This document shows, piece after piece, positions 33,793 to 45,674 of a stretch of 64,000 nucleotides of DNA (its first letter is position 1; every line of letters begins with the position of its first letter). The stretch spans positions 124,001-188,000 of the forward strand of contig NC_088962.1 in NCBI RefSeq assembly GCF_010111755.1, in the 5' to 3' direction. The DNA is from Nakaseomyces glabratus (lineage: Eukaryota > Ascomycota > Saccharomycetes > Saccharomycetales > Saccharomycetaceae). The translations under genes and the position numbers were made by a program. Under the pieces are notes generated by a model. The model saw nothing but the letters and a program-made list of their open reading frames with translations. It did not search any database and was not told the origin of the DNA.

Positions 33793-34838
33793 ATTGTAGG
33801 TTTATTCTATTATAGTCGTATCTTGTCTATTTTCAAGTCTTGATGAATAATAGATTCAGTAAATCGGTATTGCTCTGGTTAAAGTCGGATTTTCTTTTTG
33901 TATAACACAAATTAGTTTAGTTCTCCGAAAAGTATTATTACGCTCTTGATTATTAGTAACTATTCTGAGTAAAATAACCAAAATCTAAATGAATCCTATG
34001 TTAGATTTACGATTAGCCAATTGTCTTCCTGATTATTGATGCGACAAAAACTTGTACTCTTAAGCTTTGATAGTATGTGCTGTCGCCAAAATGACAGTTA
34101 TCTTTTATTTGGGCTTGTGGTGCCCATCCTCATGCTCGAAGTCCTTTGACATCCATTAGCAGTTTGGCACACAATAAGGTAAATTTTTACAATGTTGCCA
34201 CCATCTCAACGTAATTAATGATAACAGCTGATGAATCATACAGGGTTTTCAAGTGGGATACATATATCTCTAACATATTAATGAACGTGTGTAAGATATG
34301 AGAAGCTTTCTTTTTAATTATTACAGGATATTAATATATTATTCCTAATAGTAGCTTAGACCATATAAAAAAAAATAAGTGCGTTATATATTCTGGTGAA
34401 GAAGTAAAAAATAAATGAAAATGCTAAAAGAGTGAAGACATGTTGCCGATAAGTTCATGAAAAGAGGTTATGCACAAGTACAATTGGATATTAATACGAT
34501 AATGCTAGTCTAGTGAGATGGGTTGCTGGTAGAAAATTTTTAATGGCTAATACCTGCATTATACTATTTCCTAATACGCTTTAGAGCATGTGTCTTTCTA
34601 TGGTTCTTGGGTTTTAGGTCCACAACTGTCAGAGTTATTCTATCACGGGACTGGTATTCTTATGATAATGCTTGAGAGTTTGCTTTATATTTTGAATACA
34701 TCTTTGGGGAATTCTATAATAGTGTGAGGGGTATCCTACAGCTTGTTTTTCCCAGCAGTGCAACTACGCTAAGTAAAATTGATATTTTCTCTTGAAATTT
34801 ACTATTTGGAAATGCAGAGATTAATGTCAGCTTTTTGA
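33793..34838. other. Intergenic between RAD23 start and ANP1 end
   Basis: 1046 bp with the RAD23 promoter at the left and the ANP1 3' end at the right. It holds the near-PACE element at 34194-34202. No gene was seen. Confidence 0.6.
34194..34202 (-). promoter_or_regulatory. PACE-like element upstream of RAD23
   Basis: On the minus strand it reads GGTGGCAAC, one base off the Rpn4 consensus GGTGGCAAA, 402 bp upstream of the RAD23 ATG. S. cerevisiae RAD23 is a known PACE-bearing gene; the distance here is rather large. Confidence 0.35.
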
Positions 34839-36182
34839 TTATTTATTTGGGTCGAAGTCCAAAGGCTTGTCTTGTTGAGCAGCGTTATTAGCGTTGGCGT
34901 TGTTGAGTGATTGGTCACCGTTACTTGAAACATCGGCATCGTCGCTCCAATCCACAACAATATCTTTTTGTGTTTCCATATTTTTGAATATAATATCTTT
35001 CTCGTGTGCCCAGTCATCGCGAACATCCTCATAGCCTATTTCCCAAATTCTATCGTAGAACTCACGCAGTTGAATTTCTTCTAGTTTCCTCTTCTCTTCT
35101 TCTGCCATCCACGCCATGTATTTCAAGTCATCGGTGGAAGGTTCGTAGATATGCCAAATAACGTAGTGAGGTAATCCTACGACGTCGAAGCCCATTCTGC
35201 GGGACAATTTACCGAACGCTTCTGTTTCAGCGTGCTTCTGGAAAGAAAACGCTGGAAAGTGAGAGCCTGCTCTGAATACGCGTGCCTTTGACAATATGGA
35301 GACACCGCCGATACCATCTAGCATCATTTCATCCTCTGGGTTACCGTTTGGGTCTCTCATATAAGCCAAGTGGGTTCTCCAAGTGGCGTATTCGGGGTAA
35401 CCTTCGACAATGACGCTGTCCTCTGACAAAGTGTCGGCCAATTGCAAGCCACCTTCTGATTCTACCCAGGAGTTCAAGTCATAAGGTTGGATGTTCCCCA
35501 GCCAGTCAGGCAGCGGTCTCCACACGTTGGGGACAATCACATCCTTATCGTGGTGCATCAGGTCCTCCATTATAGACCTGGGGATCACTTCTACGTCGAC
35601 GTCTCTCCAGTACACCCACGAGTGGTAAGGCTTGATCGCTACTGAGCCGAGCCAGTTACGAGCCCTGGCCATCAGTTTTCTTCTGGGCCCCTGGGCGGCG
35701 AACCCGTGTCTGTCTGAGAAGGACTGTCCGATGATCTGGCCGAAGTCCTTCTCGAATATCTCTATGTTCCCGAACCGCTTGTTCTTGTCCTTCTGGGCCT
35801 GCTGCAAATGGTGCATCAGCACGCCCATGGTGTTGTCCGAGGAGTCCGACACCAGGAAGGACAGATCTATCAAGTGGTGTGGGTACGTCATCGCGTTCAG
35901 ATGGTCGAAGAACATGGGCAAGTGCTCGGCAGCGTCTCTCAACGGGACACAGAACAGTATCCTGTCGTTGCGTTGCCACCCGTCGGGCAGCCCTGTGTAG
36001 TCATTCAAGTCATAGAACTCCACGCCGGGAACACTTCTAAAATCAGGGATGTAGTTCGCAGAGAACCACACCGCGAGCACGCCGGCTAGATCAAACACAT
36101 TGTTGACAAACTTCAGCACCAGGTACAGCGCAAACAGCGACCCTACACAGCTCACCAGGAAGGGCCTATTGTACTTGAACAT
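34839..36182 (-). CDS. ANP1: Golgi alpha-1,6-mannosyltransferase subunit Anp1
   Basis: Subunit of the M-Pol II mannosyltransferase complex that elongates the mannan backbone in the cis Golgi. It has 447 residues from the ATG at 36182 (MFKYNRPFLVS). The frame is open to 36296, but the longer start does not match the S. cerevisiae N-terminus. A signal anchor follows at about residues 8-38. The catalytic domain begins at VEFYDL and includes DRILFCVPLRDA, FSDRHGFAAQGPRRKLMARARNWLG split around conserved Arg/Lys residues, and the metal-binding WRDVDVEVIP. PNVWRPLPDWLGNIQPYDLNSW is almost identical to S. cerevisiae. The C-terminus is Asn/Ala/Gln-rich and ends PLDFDPNK. The 5' half is unusually GC-rich for this window. 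It is divergent from HYP2. Confidence 0.96.
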   Translation of the reverse strand: MFKYNRPFLVSCVGSLFALYLVLKFVNNVFDLAGVLAVWFSANYIPDFRSVPGVEFYDLNDYTGLPDGWQRNDRILFCVPLRDAAEHLPMFFDHLNAMTYPHHLIDLSFLVSDSSDNTMGVLMHHLQQAQKDKNKRFGNIEIFEKDFGQIIGQSFSDRHGFAAQGPRRKLMARARNWLGSVAIKPYHSWVYWRDVDVEVIPRSIMEDLMHHDKDVIVPNVWRPLPDWLGNIQPYDLNSWVESEGGLQLADTLSEDSVIVEGYPEYATWRTHLAYMRDPNGNPEDEMMLDGIGGVSILSKARVFRAGSHFPAFSFQKHAETEAFGKLSRRMGFDVVGLPHYVIWHIYEPSTDDLKYMAWMAEEEKRKLEEIQLREFYDRIWEIGYEDVRDDWAHEKDIIFKNMETQKDIVVDWSDDADVSSNGDQSLNNANANNAAQQDKPLDFDPNK

Positions 36183-36623
36183 TTGTCGTGTCGTCTTTGT
36201 TCGACTAAATGAGAAATGAGCACAAGCAAGAACCAAGTCTATGTAAAGGGCAAGTAAATACTTGTTCTTATTTTGAAAATTTTTATCATTTGTCACTCTC
36301 CGCTAAATTGTAGCTCTATCAAGAGAGAGGGACAGCCAGAGAGATGAGCTTGTTTATTTTTAAATCAGCTAGAAGAAGATGATACGTTTGTACGTTACCC
36401 ACATGATATACCGTATTCCATTCCATTATATATAGTCATATATCACGTATACCACCTGATTGTGCGTACATAAGTATATGTAGTCGTACAGTACGGTTTA
36501 TTATTCACATGATATTACGTACAATTGTACATATCGTCATCGCACATCACGAATTTGCTCGTCATTGCGTTTCTGGTTTGGGCTTCCAGATGCTTTGTCA
36601 CAGAGAAAGAAGAAGCGAAGAAG

Positions 36624-36649
36624 AAAAAAAAAATTTTTTTTTTTTTTTT
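36624..36649. repeat. Poly(dA:dT) tract A10T16 upstream of HYP2
   Basis: Ten A followed directly by sixteen T, about 190 bp upstream of the HYP2 ATG. Such tracts exclude nucleosomes in yeast promoters; that role here is inferred. Confidence 0.6.
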
Positions 36650-36670
36650 AAAGTTTTTTGTATCTTCATT

Positions 36671-36691
36671 CAATTTCCAATTTCCAATTTC
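36671..36691 (+). repeat. Three tandem copies of CAATTTC
   Basis: A perfect 7-bp unit three times, followed by a partial copy (CAAATTT). It is a small slippage repeat in the HYP2 promoter. Confidence 0.8.
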
Positions 36692-36837
36692 CAAATTTTC
36701 TTCTTCTCACTTTGATGAAAAGGATTTTGTGGGCGGGGAGAGAGAGAGCTTTTATTTTAGCTTCTTTTTTGAAATCTCTTCTTTAGACAAGAGATACAGA
36801 CATAAGCACTCACACAGAACTCATAACACATAACACA

Positions 36838-37311
36838 ATGGCTGAAGAAGAACATACCTTTGAGACCGCTGATGCTGGTTCCTCCACCACTTACCCAATG
36901 CAATGTTCTGCTTTGAGAAAGAACGGTTTCGTCGTTATCAAGGGTAGACCATGTAAGATTGTCGACATGTCTACTTCCAAGACCGGTAAGCACGGTCACG
37001 CCAAGGTCCACTTGGTCGCCATTGATATCTTCACTGGTAAGAAGTTGGAAGATTTGTCTCCATCCACCCACAACATGGAAGTCCCAGTTGTCAAGAGAAC
37101 TGAATTCCAATTGTTGGACATCGATGACGGTTTCTTGTCCTTGATGAACATGGACGGTGACACCAAGGATGACGTTAGACACCCAGAAGGTGAATTGGGT
37201 GACCAAATGCAAGCTGCTTTCGACGAAGGTAAGGACTTGATGGTCACTATCATCGCCGCCATGGGTGAAGAAGCTGCTATCTCCTTCAAGGAAGCTCCAA
37301 GATCTGATTAA
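36838..37311 (+). CDS. HYP2: Translation factor eIF5A
   Basis: eIF5A promotes peptide-bond formation at difficult sequences such as polyproline and helps termination. It has 157 residues, the same as S. cerevisiae Hyp2 and Anb1. The hypusination loop [12 protein letters not shown] carries the modified Lys51. The N-terminal SH3-like domain and C-terminal OB fold are present in full, ending SFKEAPRSD. Codon use is the most biased in the window (almost only GGT, AAG, TTG, GTC-type codons), as expected for a very abundant protein. Position next to ANP1 matches HYP2 (YEL034W). Deoxyhypusine synthase and hydroxylase, needed for its activity, lie elsewhere. Confidence 0.98.
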   Translation: MAEEEHTFETADAGSSTTYPMQCSALRKNGFVVIKGRPCKIVDMSTSKTGKHGHAKVHLVAIDIFTGKKLEDLSPSTHNMEVPVVKRTEFQLLDIDDGFLSLMNMDGDTKDDVRHPEGELGDQMQAAFDEGKDLMVTIIAAMGEEAAISFKEAPRSD

Positions 37312-37951
37312 ATCTAAAACTATGAAAATAACTCAAAGTGTAAAAAAAAAAAGGAAAATTAATATATTTTTAAATTGAAAAAAAAAAGATGTTGTATTGA
37401 AAACAAGGGAAGAAAAACAAAATTGGACATATAATACTTTTTTTTTCTTATATATAACTGGATTCTTTTTCTTCGATGTTTCAAAATGAAAGGCATACGA
37501 GAGATTTGTTTTTGGGGATTTACAAAAATGGCGTAGCATCTCAATGGCAGTTTGCATATCATATCAACTTTTATGCTCTATTAAAGGTATCCCGATAAGC
37601 GTATACTGGATGAGAGATGTCTCCTCCTTTTTGTGTTCCCTCCCTGCCCTCTCGTATTTCCCCTTGCATCAAGAAGAAGGAATCACTATATTTTTTTAGA
37701 CAGTTTTTTTTTTTTACTTTATTATTTAATGGTTTAACGGAATACAAAAAGAATCACTTTTTTACATCACTCTATATTTTATGCAGCCGGTGTATATATC
37801 AATGGCTATGCTCTGGGCTTAGAAGCGTGTCCTAGCAGAGAATTTCTAGGTTAAAGCTGAGAGTGCGAAAATTCTATACGCTCTACACAACGATATCTAG
37901 TGCATGATATAAGCCTGAACCCGTAAATCATCCATTTCATCTAGTGCTATT
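37312..37951. other. Intergenic between HYP2 and tRNA-Ser, MTC7 absent
   Basis: 640 bp rich in poly-A and poly-T runs. In S. cerevisiae MTC7 lies between HYP2 and MCM3; I see no trace. A plus-strand ORF of 72 codons at 37617-37835 is Phe-rich and probably random. Confidence 0.6.
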
Positions 37952-38033
37952 GGCAACTTGGCCGAGTGGTTAAGGCGAAAGATTAGAAATCTTTTGGGCT
38001 CTGCCCGCGCAGGTTCGAATCCTGCAGTTGTCG
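37952..38033 (+). tRNA. tRNA-Ser (AGA anticodon)
   Basis: 82 nt with the long variable arm of serine tRNAs and no intron. Anticodon AGA at 37985-37987 lies in a GATTAGAAATC stem-loop. The acceptor GGCAACT pairs with AGTTGTC, and GGTTCGAATCC forms the T arm. It is almost identical to yeast tRNA-Ser(AGA). A T-rich terminator follows about 12 bp downstream. Confidence 0.97.
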
Positions 38034-38078
38034 TTATTACTTTCTTTTTTTTTGGTTTGCTCATCTAATCAATTAGAC

Positions 38079-38093
38079 TTCCTAATCGGGTAA
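38079..38093. promoter_or_regulatory. Mcm1/ECB-like site 1 upstream of MCM3
   Basis: TTCCTAATCGGGTAA contains the Mcm1 core CC-N6-GG (CCTAATCGGG). In S. cerevisiae early cell-cycle boxes bound by Mcm1 with Yox1 or Yhp1 give M/G1 transcription of MCM3 and other replication genes. It lies about 305 bp before the ATG. Confidence 0.5.
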
Positions 38094-38124
38094 TTGCTAT
38101 GCTAAATGAATTTTTCAATATAAT

Positions 38125-38138
38125 TTCCTAATCCGGTA
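38125..38138. promoter_or_regulatory. Mcm1/ECB-like site 2 upstream of MCM3
   Basis: TTCCTAATCCGGTA, again with CC-N6-GG (CCTAATCCGG, 38127-38136). It is 46 bp from the first site and nearly the same sequence, which supports a real pair. Confidence 0.5.
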
Positions 38139-38394
38139 GAGCTATTCATTGTAAGTGTTTCCACGTCAATTTTTTTTTTTGTCAAAACTCTTTCACCAAG
38201 CATTGATCAATGAGTATACTGTAACTTCAAGTTTTAATGCCATATTTGGCAGCTGGTATATTTGAGCTGTATCGAGGGTTGAGAGACCAGGAACATATAA
38301 GATTAGATCCCAATTGCTGTGTATCTAGTGAAGGAGTGGATAGAAAAAGCTCTCGATTAGTACTAGAATCTTTACTCCTGCTGACGGTTTTTAG

Positions 38395-41235
<2,841 letters not shown>

Positions 41236-41802
41236 TTCCATTTTATATATATTTTTAGCAGAAACATTGAATTGTGTTACAGAATCATTTCTGCTTCAGT
41301 TTCATATTTTTTAAAAGTGCTCTAACTATATAGTATTTTTTGTAATATTACCTTATTTCGAACTATTAATATAATCTCGAACTATTCCATATATTTTTGG
41401 GTTTAAAAACTGGCCACATTTGATGTAACTACTGGATATGATCAACATATACTACTCTTTAAATAAATCCTACACGGTGACTTCACAGAGTCGTCTCTTA
41501 CCGGGGGATATAGTTTACACGGAAAATCTGAAAAAAAAATCTGAAAAAATTGAAAAAATATCGTTCTCTTAGTTTCTCGATGAGGCTGTCAATTCTGGCT
41601 GGTGGCAAGCTAATCCTAAACGTGAGGATAAGGTGTAGGATTGACTTTGAGCACAGTCGAACTTATTAACGTTTACGAGTTGAGTTTCTATTTCTTTAAT
41701 TTTAGCACTTCAACTAATATTTGAAGAATTGGATAGTTTTGGTTGTCTAACAAATTGTAAAGTACTCTGCATTTTATTAAACTTCTAAAAAGGAAACCAG
41801 CA
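41236..41802. other. Intergenic, SPF1 promoter
   Basis: 567 bp of AT-rich sequence, with an ATTTTTGG Sm-site-like octamer near 41391 that has no snRNA around it. A short direct repeat of CTGAAAAA elements occurs near 41528-41555. No gene was seen. Confidence 0.5.
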
Positions 41803-44800
41803 ATGGCTGATAAAGTGAATAGTCCTATTGTAAAGGACTCACAGCTGCTGATACCTAAGAGTTTGACAGCACGTCCATACACTCTACCATTCTTTCCATT
41901 GTATGCTACATTTGCTCAGATTTATTTCCAACAGTATGATACTTACATTAAGGGCCCAGAATGGACTTTCGTCTATTTGGGTACAATTGTCAGTTTGAAT
42001 ATTTTGGTTCTGTTACTTCCAGAATGGAATATTCAACTTGCTGCTAAGTTTAAGTATAACAAGGTTGATAACATTAATGAAGCTACACACATTTTGATAA
42101 ATACCACCCCAAACAATGGTTCCTCTGATATTGTTAAAATTGAACGCGCTAATGAAATGGGTGAATTGCAAACTTTTTTCCAATTCCAAAAGAAAAGATT
42201 CTTGTGGCATGAAGATGAACAACAATTCTCTTCACCCAAGTTTTTGATAGATGGAACTCCGAAGATCAGTGAATTTCAAAATTTCAAAGGTCATAAAGGT
42301 GATTTGACCCATTTGAGAAGACTTTATGGTAACAACGAGTTTGACATCCCAATTCCAACTTTCTTGGAGTTGTTCAAGGAACATGCAGTTGCTCCTCTTT
42401 TTGTCTTTCAGGTTTTCTGTGTTGCATTGTGGCTTTTGGATGAATACTGGTATCTATCTTTATTCAATTTGTTCATGATCCTATCCATGGAAGCAGCCTC
42501 TGTGTTCCAGCGTTTAACCGCATTGAAGGAGTTTAGAACAATGGGTGTTAAACCTTATGCGATCAATGTCTTGAGAGATGGTAAATGGGTGGAAATGCAA
42601 ACGAATGAATTATTGCCCATGGATGTCGTTTCCGTTGTGAGAACAGCAGAGGATAGTGCTCTTCCTTGTGATTTGATCTTGGTTGATGGTACATGTATTG
42701 TTAACGAGGCTATGTTGTCAGGTGAATCTACTCCGTTGTTGAAGGAATCTATTAGATTGCGCCCTGGTAATGAAGAGCTACAAATCGAAGGAACTGATAA
42801 AATTTCCGTTCTACATGGAGGTACAAAGGTTTTGCAAGTGACTACACCAGAAAAAACCGGCAAGGTCCCATCTCCACCTGATGGAGGTGCTATTGCTATC
42901 GTCACCAAAACTGGTTTCGAAACTTCCCAAGGTTCTTTGGTTCGTGTTATGATTTATTCTTCGGAGCGCGTTGGTGTTGACAATAAAGAGGCTCTATACT
43001 TCATTTTGTTCTTGTTGATTTTTGCTGTTGTTGCATCATGGTATGTCTGGGTTGAAGGTACAAAGATGGGTAGGGTACAATCCAAATTGATCTTAGATTG
43101 TATCCTGATTATCACCTCTGTTGTTCCACCTGAGTTGCCAATGGAACTGACTATGGCTGTCAACAGTTCTTTGTCGGCATTGAGCAAATTTTATGTTTAC
43201 TGTACTGAACCATTCAGAATCCCATTTGCAGGTAGAATTGATGTTTGTTGTTTTGATAAGACCGGTACCTTAACTGGTGAAGATCTGGTATTTGAAGGAT
43301 TAGCTGGGTTATCAAGTGATCCAAAGGATATTCGTCATTTATATTCTGCCACTGACTGTCCTAACTCAACTTCGCTGGTTGTTGGTGCTGCTCATGCCCT
43401 TGTTAGACTTGAAGATGGTGAAATTGTTGGTGATCCTATGGAAAAGGCTACTTTGAAGGCTTTGAAATGGACTGTTGAGAAAGGTGATAAGGTATTTAAT
43501 GAAAAAAATGGCCAAGTTACAATTTTGCGTCGTTTCCAATTTTCCTCTGCTCTAAAAAGATCATCATCTGTTGCTACTCATGATGGTAAACTTTACTCTG
43601 CTGTTAAAGGTGCTCCGGAAACAATCAGGGAAAGACTTTTCACTATCCCTGCTAATTATGATGAGATTTATAAGTCCTTTACACGTTCTGGTTCTAGAGT
43701 TCTAGCTCTCGCTTCCAAGAAGCTTGAGAAAATGTCTCAGTCACAAATTGAAGATGCTGACAGAGAGCACTTCGAAAGAGATCTGGAATTTAACGGTTTC
43801 TTAATCTTCCATTGTCCATTAAAACATGACGCCATTGAGACTATTCAAATGTTGAATGAATCTGCACATCGTTGTGTCATGATTACCGGTGATAACCCAT
43901 TAACCGCTGTTCATGTAGCAAAGGAGGTAGGAATTGTTAAGGGTGAAACTCTGATAGTGGATATGGTTGATAATGGTAATGATGACAAACTTGTTTTCAG
44001 AAATGTTGAAGAGACATTGAGTTTCGAATTTGTTGTTAGTAAGGATTCCTTTGAAAAGTATGGTATATTTGACAAATACGATCTTGCGGTAACCGGGCAT
44101 GCTCTAGAGGCATTAAAAGGACACCACCAACTGCAAGATTTGATTCGTCATGCTTGGATTTATGCTCGTGTTTCTCCAGCACAAAAGGAATTTATTTTGA
44201 ACAATTTGAAGGATATGGGATACCAAACGTTAATGTGTGGTGACGGTACTAATGATGTTGGTGCTTTGAAGCAAGCTCACGTTGGTGTAGCATTGTTAAA
44301 TGGTACTGAAGAAGGTTTAAAAAAAGTCGCCGAACAACGTAGACTAGATAGTATGAAGGAAATATATGACAAACAGACCGCTTTCTTGGCTAGATGGGGT
44401 AAACCTCCAGCACCAGTTCCAGAAAACATTGCCCATTTGTATCCTCCTGGTCCTTCAAATCCTCATTATCTAACTGCCCTAGAGAAGAAGGGCACAGTCA
44501 TTACTCCTGAAATTAGAAAGATGGTTACTGAAGCTAATAATAAGCCTGTGGAAATCGCTGCACCAAGTACAGAAAAACCAGCAGCAAACGACCTAGCTAG
44601 TATGATCTTGAGTGGGGCTAGCGAAAGTCAAGAAGATGGAGAGACTCCTACCTTGAAACTTGGTGATGCATCTTGTGCTGCTCCATTTACCTCAAAATTA
44701 GCTAATGTTTCTGCTGTTACAAATATCATTCGTCAAGGTCGTTGTGCTCTAGTTAACACAATCCAAATGTACAAAATTCTAGCCTTGAACTGTTTGATTA

Positions 44801-45447
44801 GCGCATATTCTTTATCTATTATTTACATGGCTGGTGTTAAATTTGGTGATGGTCAGGCTACAACATCAGGTCTACTTTTGTCTGTGTGCTTCTTAAGTAT
44901 ATCTCGTGGTAAACCGCTACAAAAATTATCGAAGGCTAGACCTCAGGCTGGTATTTTCAATGTTTATATTATGGGATCTATCCTTTCTCAATTTGTTGTT
45001 CATATTGGTACTTTGATTTATCTCACCAATGAAATCTATAGATTGGAGCCAAGAGAACCTCAAGTTGATTTGGAAAAAGAATTTGCTCCATCATTGTTGA
45101 ATACCGGTATATTCATTATCCAATTAGTGCAGCAAGTTTCAACTTTTGCTGTAAATTATCAAGGTGAACCATTCAGAGAAAATATTAGAAGTAATAAGGG
45201 TATGTATTATGGTTTATTGGGTGTTACAGGACTAGCTCTTGCCAGTGCTACTGAATTCATTCCTGAATTAAATGAAGCCATGAAGTTTGTTCCAATGGAA
45301 GATGACTTTAAGATGAAACTAACTATTACGTTGTTTGTTGACTTTTTTGGTTGCTGGGGTGCAGAACACTTCTTCAAATTTTTCTTCATGGATGATACAC
45401 CTGCTGATATAACTGAAGAAAAGGTTAGAATTCAAGAGAAAAACTAA
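41803..45447 (+). CDS. SPF1: P5A-type ATPase of the endoplasmic reticulum
   Basis: P5A ATPase that removes mistargeted tail-anchored and mitochondrial proteins from the ER membrane and supports ER homeostasis. It has 1214 residues (1215 in S. cerevisiae). The phosphorylated aspartate lies in CFDKTGTLTGE at about residue 485. The P5A signature PPELPMELTMAVN is in the membrane segment just before it. Other P-type motifs are LSGEST (about 306), KGAPE (about 604), and MCGDGTNDVGALKQAHVGVALL near 810-830. Paired N-terminal hydrophobic segments, and six more after about 990, make up the membrane domain. It follows MCM3 on the same strand, as in S. cerevisiae. The next gene, PRP39, is from another S. 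cerevisiae chromosome, so a breakpoint lies within the 227 bp after the stop. Confidence 0.97.
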   Translation: MADKVNSPIVKDSQLLIPKSLTARPYTLPFFPLYATFAQIYFQQYDTYIKGPEWTFVYLGTIVSLNILVLLLPEWNIQLAAKFKYNKVDNINEATHILINTTPNNGSSDIVKIERANEMGELQTFFQFQKKRFLWHEDEQQFSSPKFLIDGTPKISEFQNFKGHKGDLTHLRRLYGNNEFDIPIPTFLELFKEHAVAPLFVFQVFCVALWLLDEYWYLSLFNLFMILSMEAASVFQRLTALKEFRTMGVKPYAINVLRDGKWVEMQTNELLPMDVVSVVRTAEDSALPCDLILVDGTCIVNEAMLSGESTPLLKESIRLRPGNEELQIEGTDKISVLHGGTKVLQVTTPEKTGKVPSPPDGGAIAIVTKTGFETSQGSLVRVMIYSSERVGVDNKEALYFILFLLIFAVVASWYVWVEGTKMGRVQSKLILDCILIITSVVPPELPMELTMAVNSSLSALSKFYVYCTEPFRIPFAGRIDVCCFDKTGTLTGEDLVFEGLAGLSSDPKDIRHLYSATDCPNSTSLVVGAAHALVRLEDGEIVGDPMEKATLKALKWTVEKGDKVFNEKNGQVTILRRFQFSSALKRSSSVATHDGKLYSAVKGAPETIRERLFTIPANYDEIYKSFTRSGSRVLALASKKLEKMSQSQIEDADREHFERDLEFNGFLIFHCPLKHDAIETIQMLNESAHRCVMITGDNPLTAVHVAKEVGIVKGETLIVDMVDNGNDDKLVFRNVEETLSFEFVVSKDSFEKYGIFDKYDLAVTGHALEALKGHHQLQDLIRHAWIYARVSPAQKEFILNNLKDMGYQTLMCGDGTNDVGALKQAHVGVALLNGTEEGLKKVAEQRRLDSMKEIYDKQTAFLARWGKPPAPVPENIAHLYPPGPSNPHYLTALEKKGTVITPEIRKMVTEANNKPVEIAAPSTEKPAANDLASMILSGASESQEDGETPTLKLGDASCAAPFTSKLANVSAVTNIIRQGRCALVNTIQMYKILALNCLISAYSLSIIYMAGVKFGDGQATTSGLLLSVCFLSISRGKPLQKLSKARPQAGIFNVYIMGSILSQFVVHIGTLIYLTNEIYRLEPREPQVDLEKEFAPSLLNTGIFIIQLVQQVSTFAVNYQGEPFRENIRSNKGMYYGLLGVTGLALASATEFIPELNEAMKFVPMEDDFKMKLTITLFVDFFGCWGAEHFFKFFFMDDTPADITEEKVRIQEKN

Positions 45448-45674
45448 TATACTGTTTTCGAAGGATCTGTAGATTTTGTTTTGGACTAGCTAATAGCACT
45501 GCATTATCTGATTTCGAACTATAGTTATTTCATTCCAGATACTAGCATATTTGGTGAATGAAGTCATGTAAATTATTAGATATTATTATATAGAATGAAT
45601 CATTATATTACTAATTGTATTGGTCGTTAAAATGGCATTTCTGAGACAATGGACTATTCTTCATGACAGAGTTA

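Larger units (their letters stand above)
36183..36837. promoter_or_regulatory. Divergent promoter region ANP1-HYP2
   Basis: 655 bp shared by ANP1 (minus) and the highly expressed HYP2 (plus). From 36390 to 36522 it contains five GTACG/CGTAC pentamers (36390, 36465, 36485, 36491, 36518). A Rap1-like sequence ACCCACATGA lies at 36397-36406. Nearer HYP2 come an A10T16 tract (36624-36649) and a triple CAATTTC repeat (36671-36691). The tract probably keeps nucleosomes off the HYP2 promoter. Known factors for the pentamers are not obvious to me. Confidence 0.6.

Noticed and set aside
36183..36296. Longer N-terminus for Anp1
   Set aside because: The 38 extra residues precede the signal anchor and do not match the S. 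cerevisiae start; the ATG at 36182 fits.
41388..41396. Sm-site-like ATTTTTGG suggesting an snRNA
   Set aside because: No flanking stems or recognisable snRNA sequence; it lies in an ordinary promoter region.
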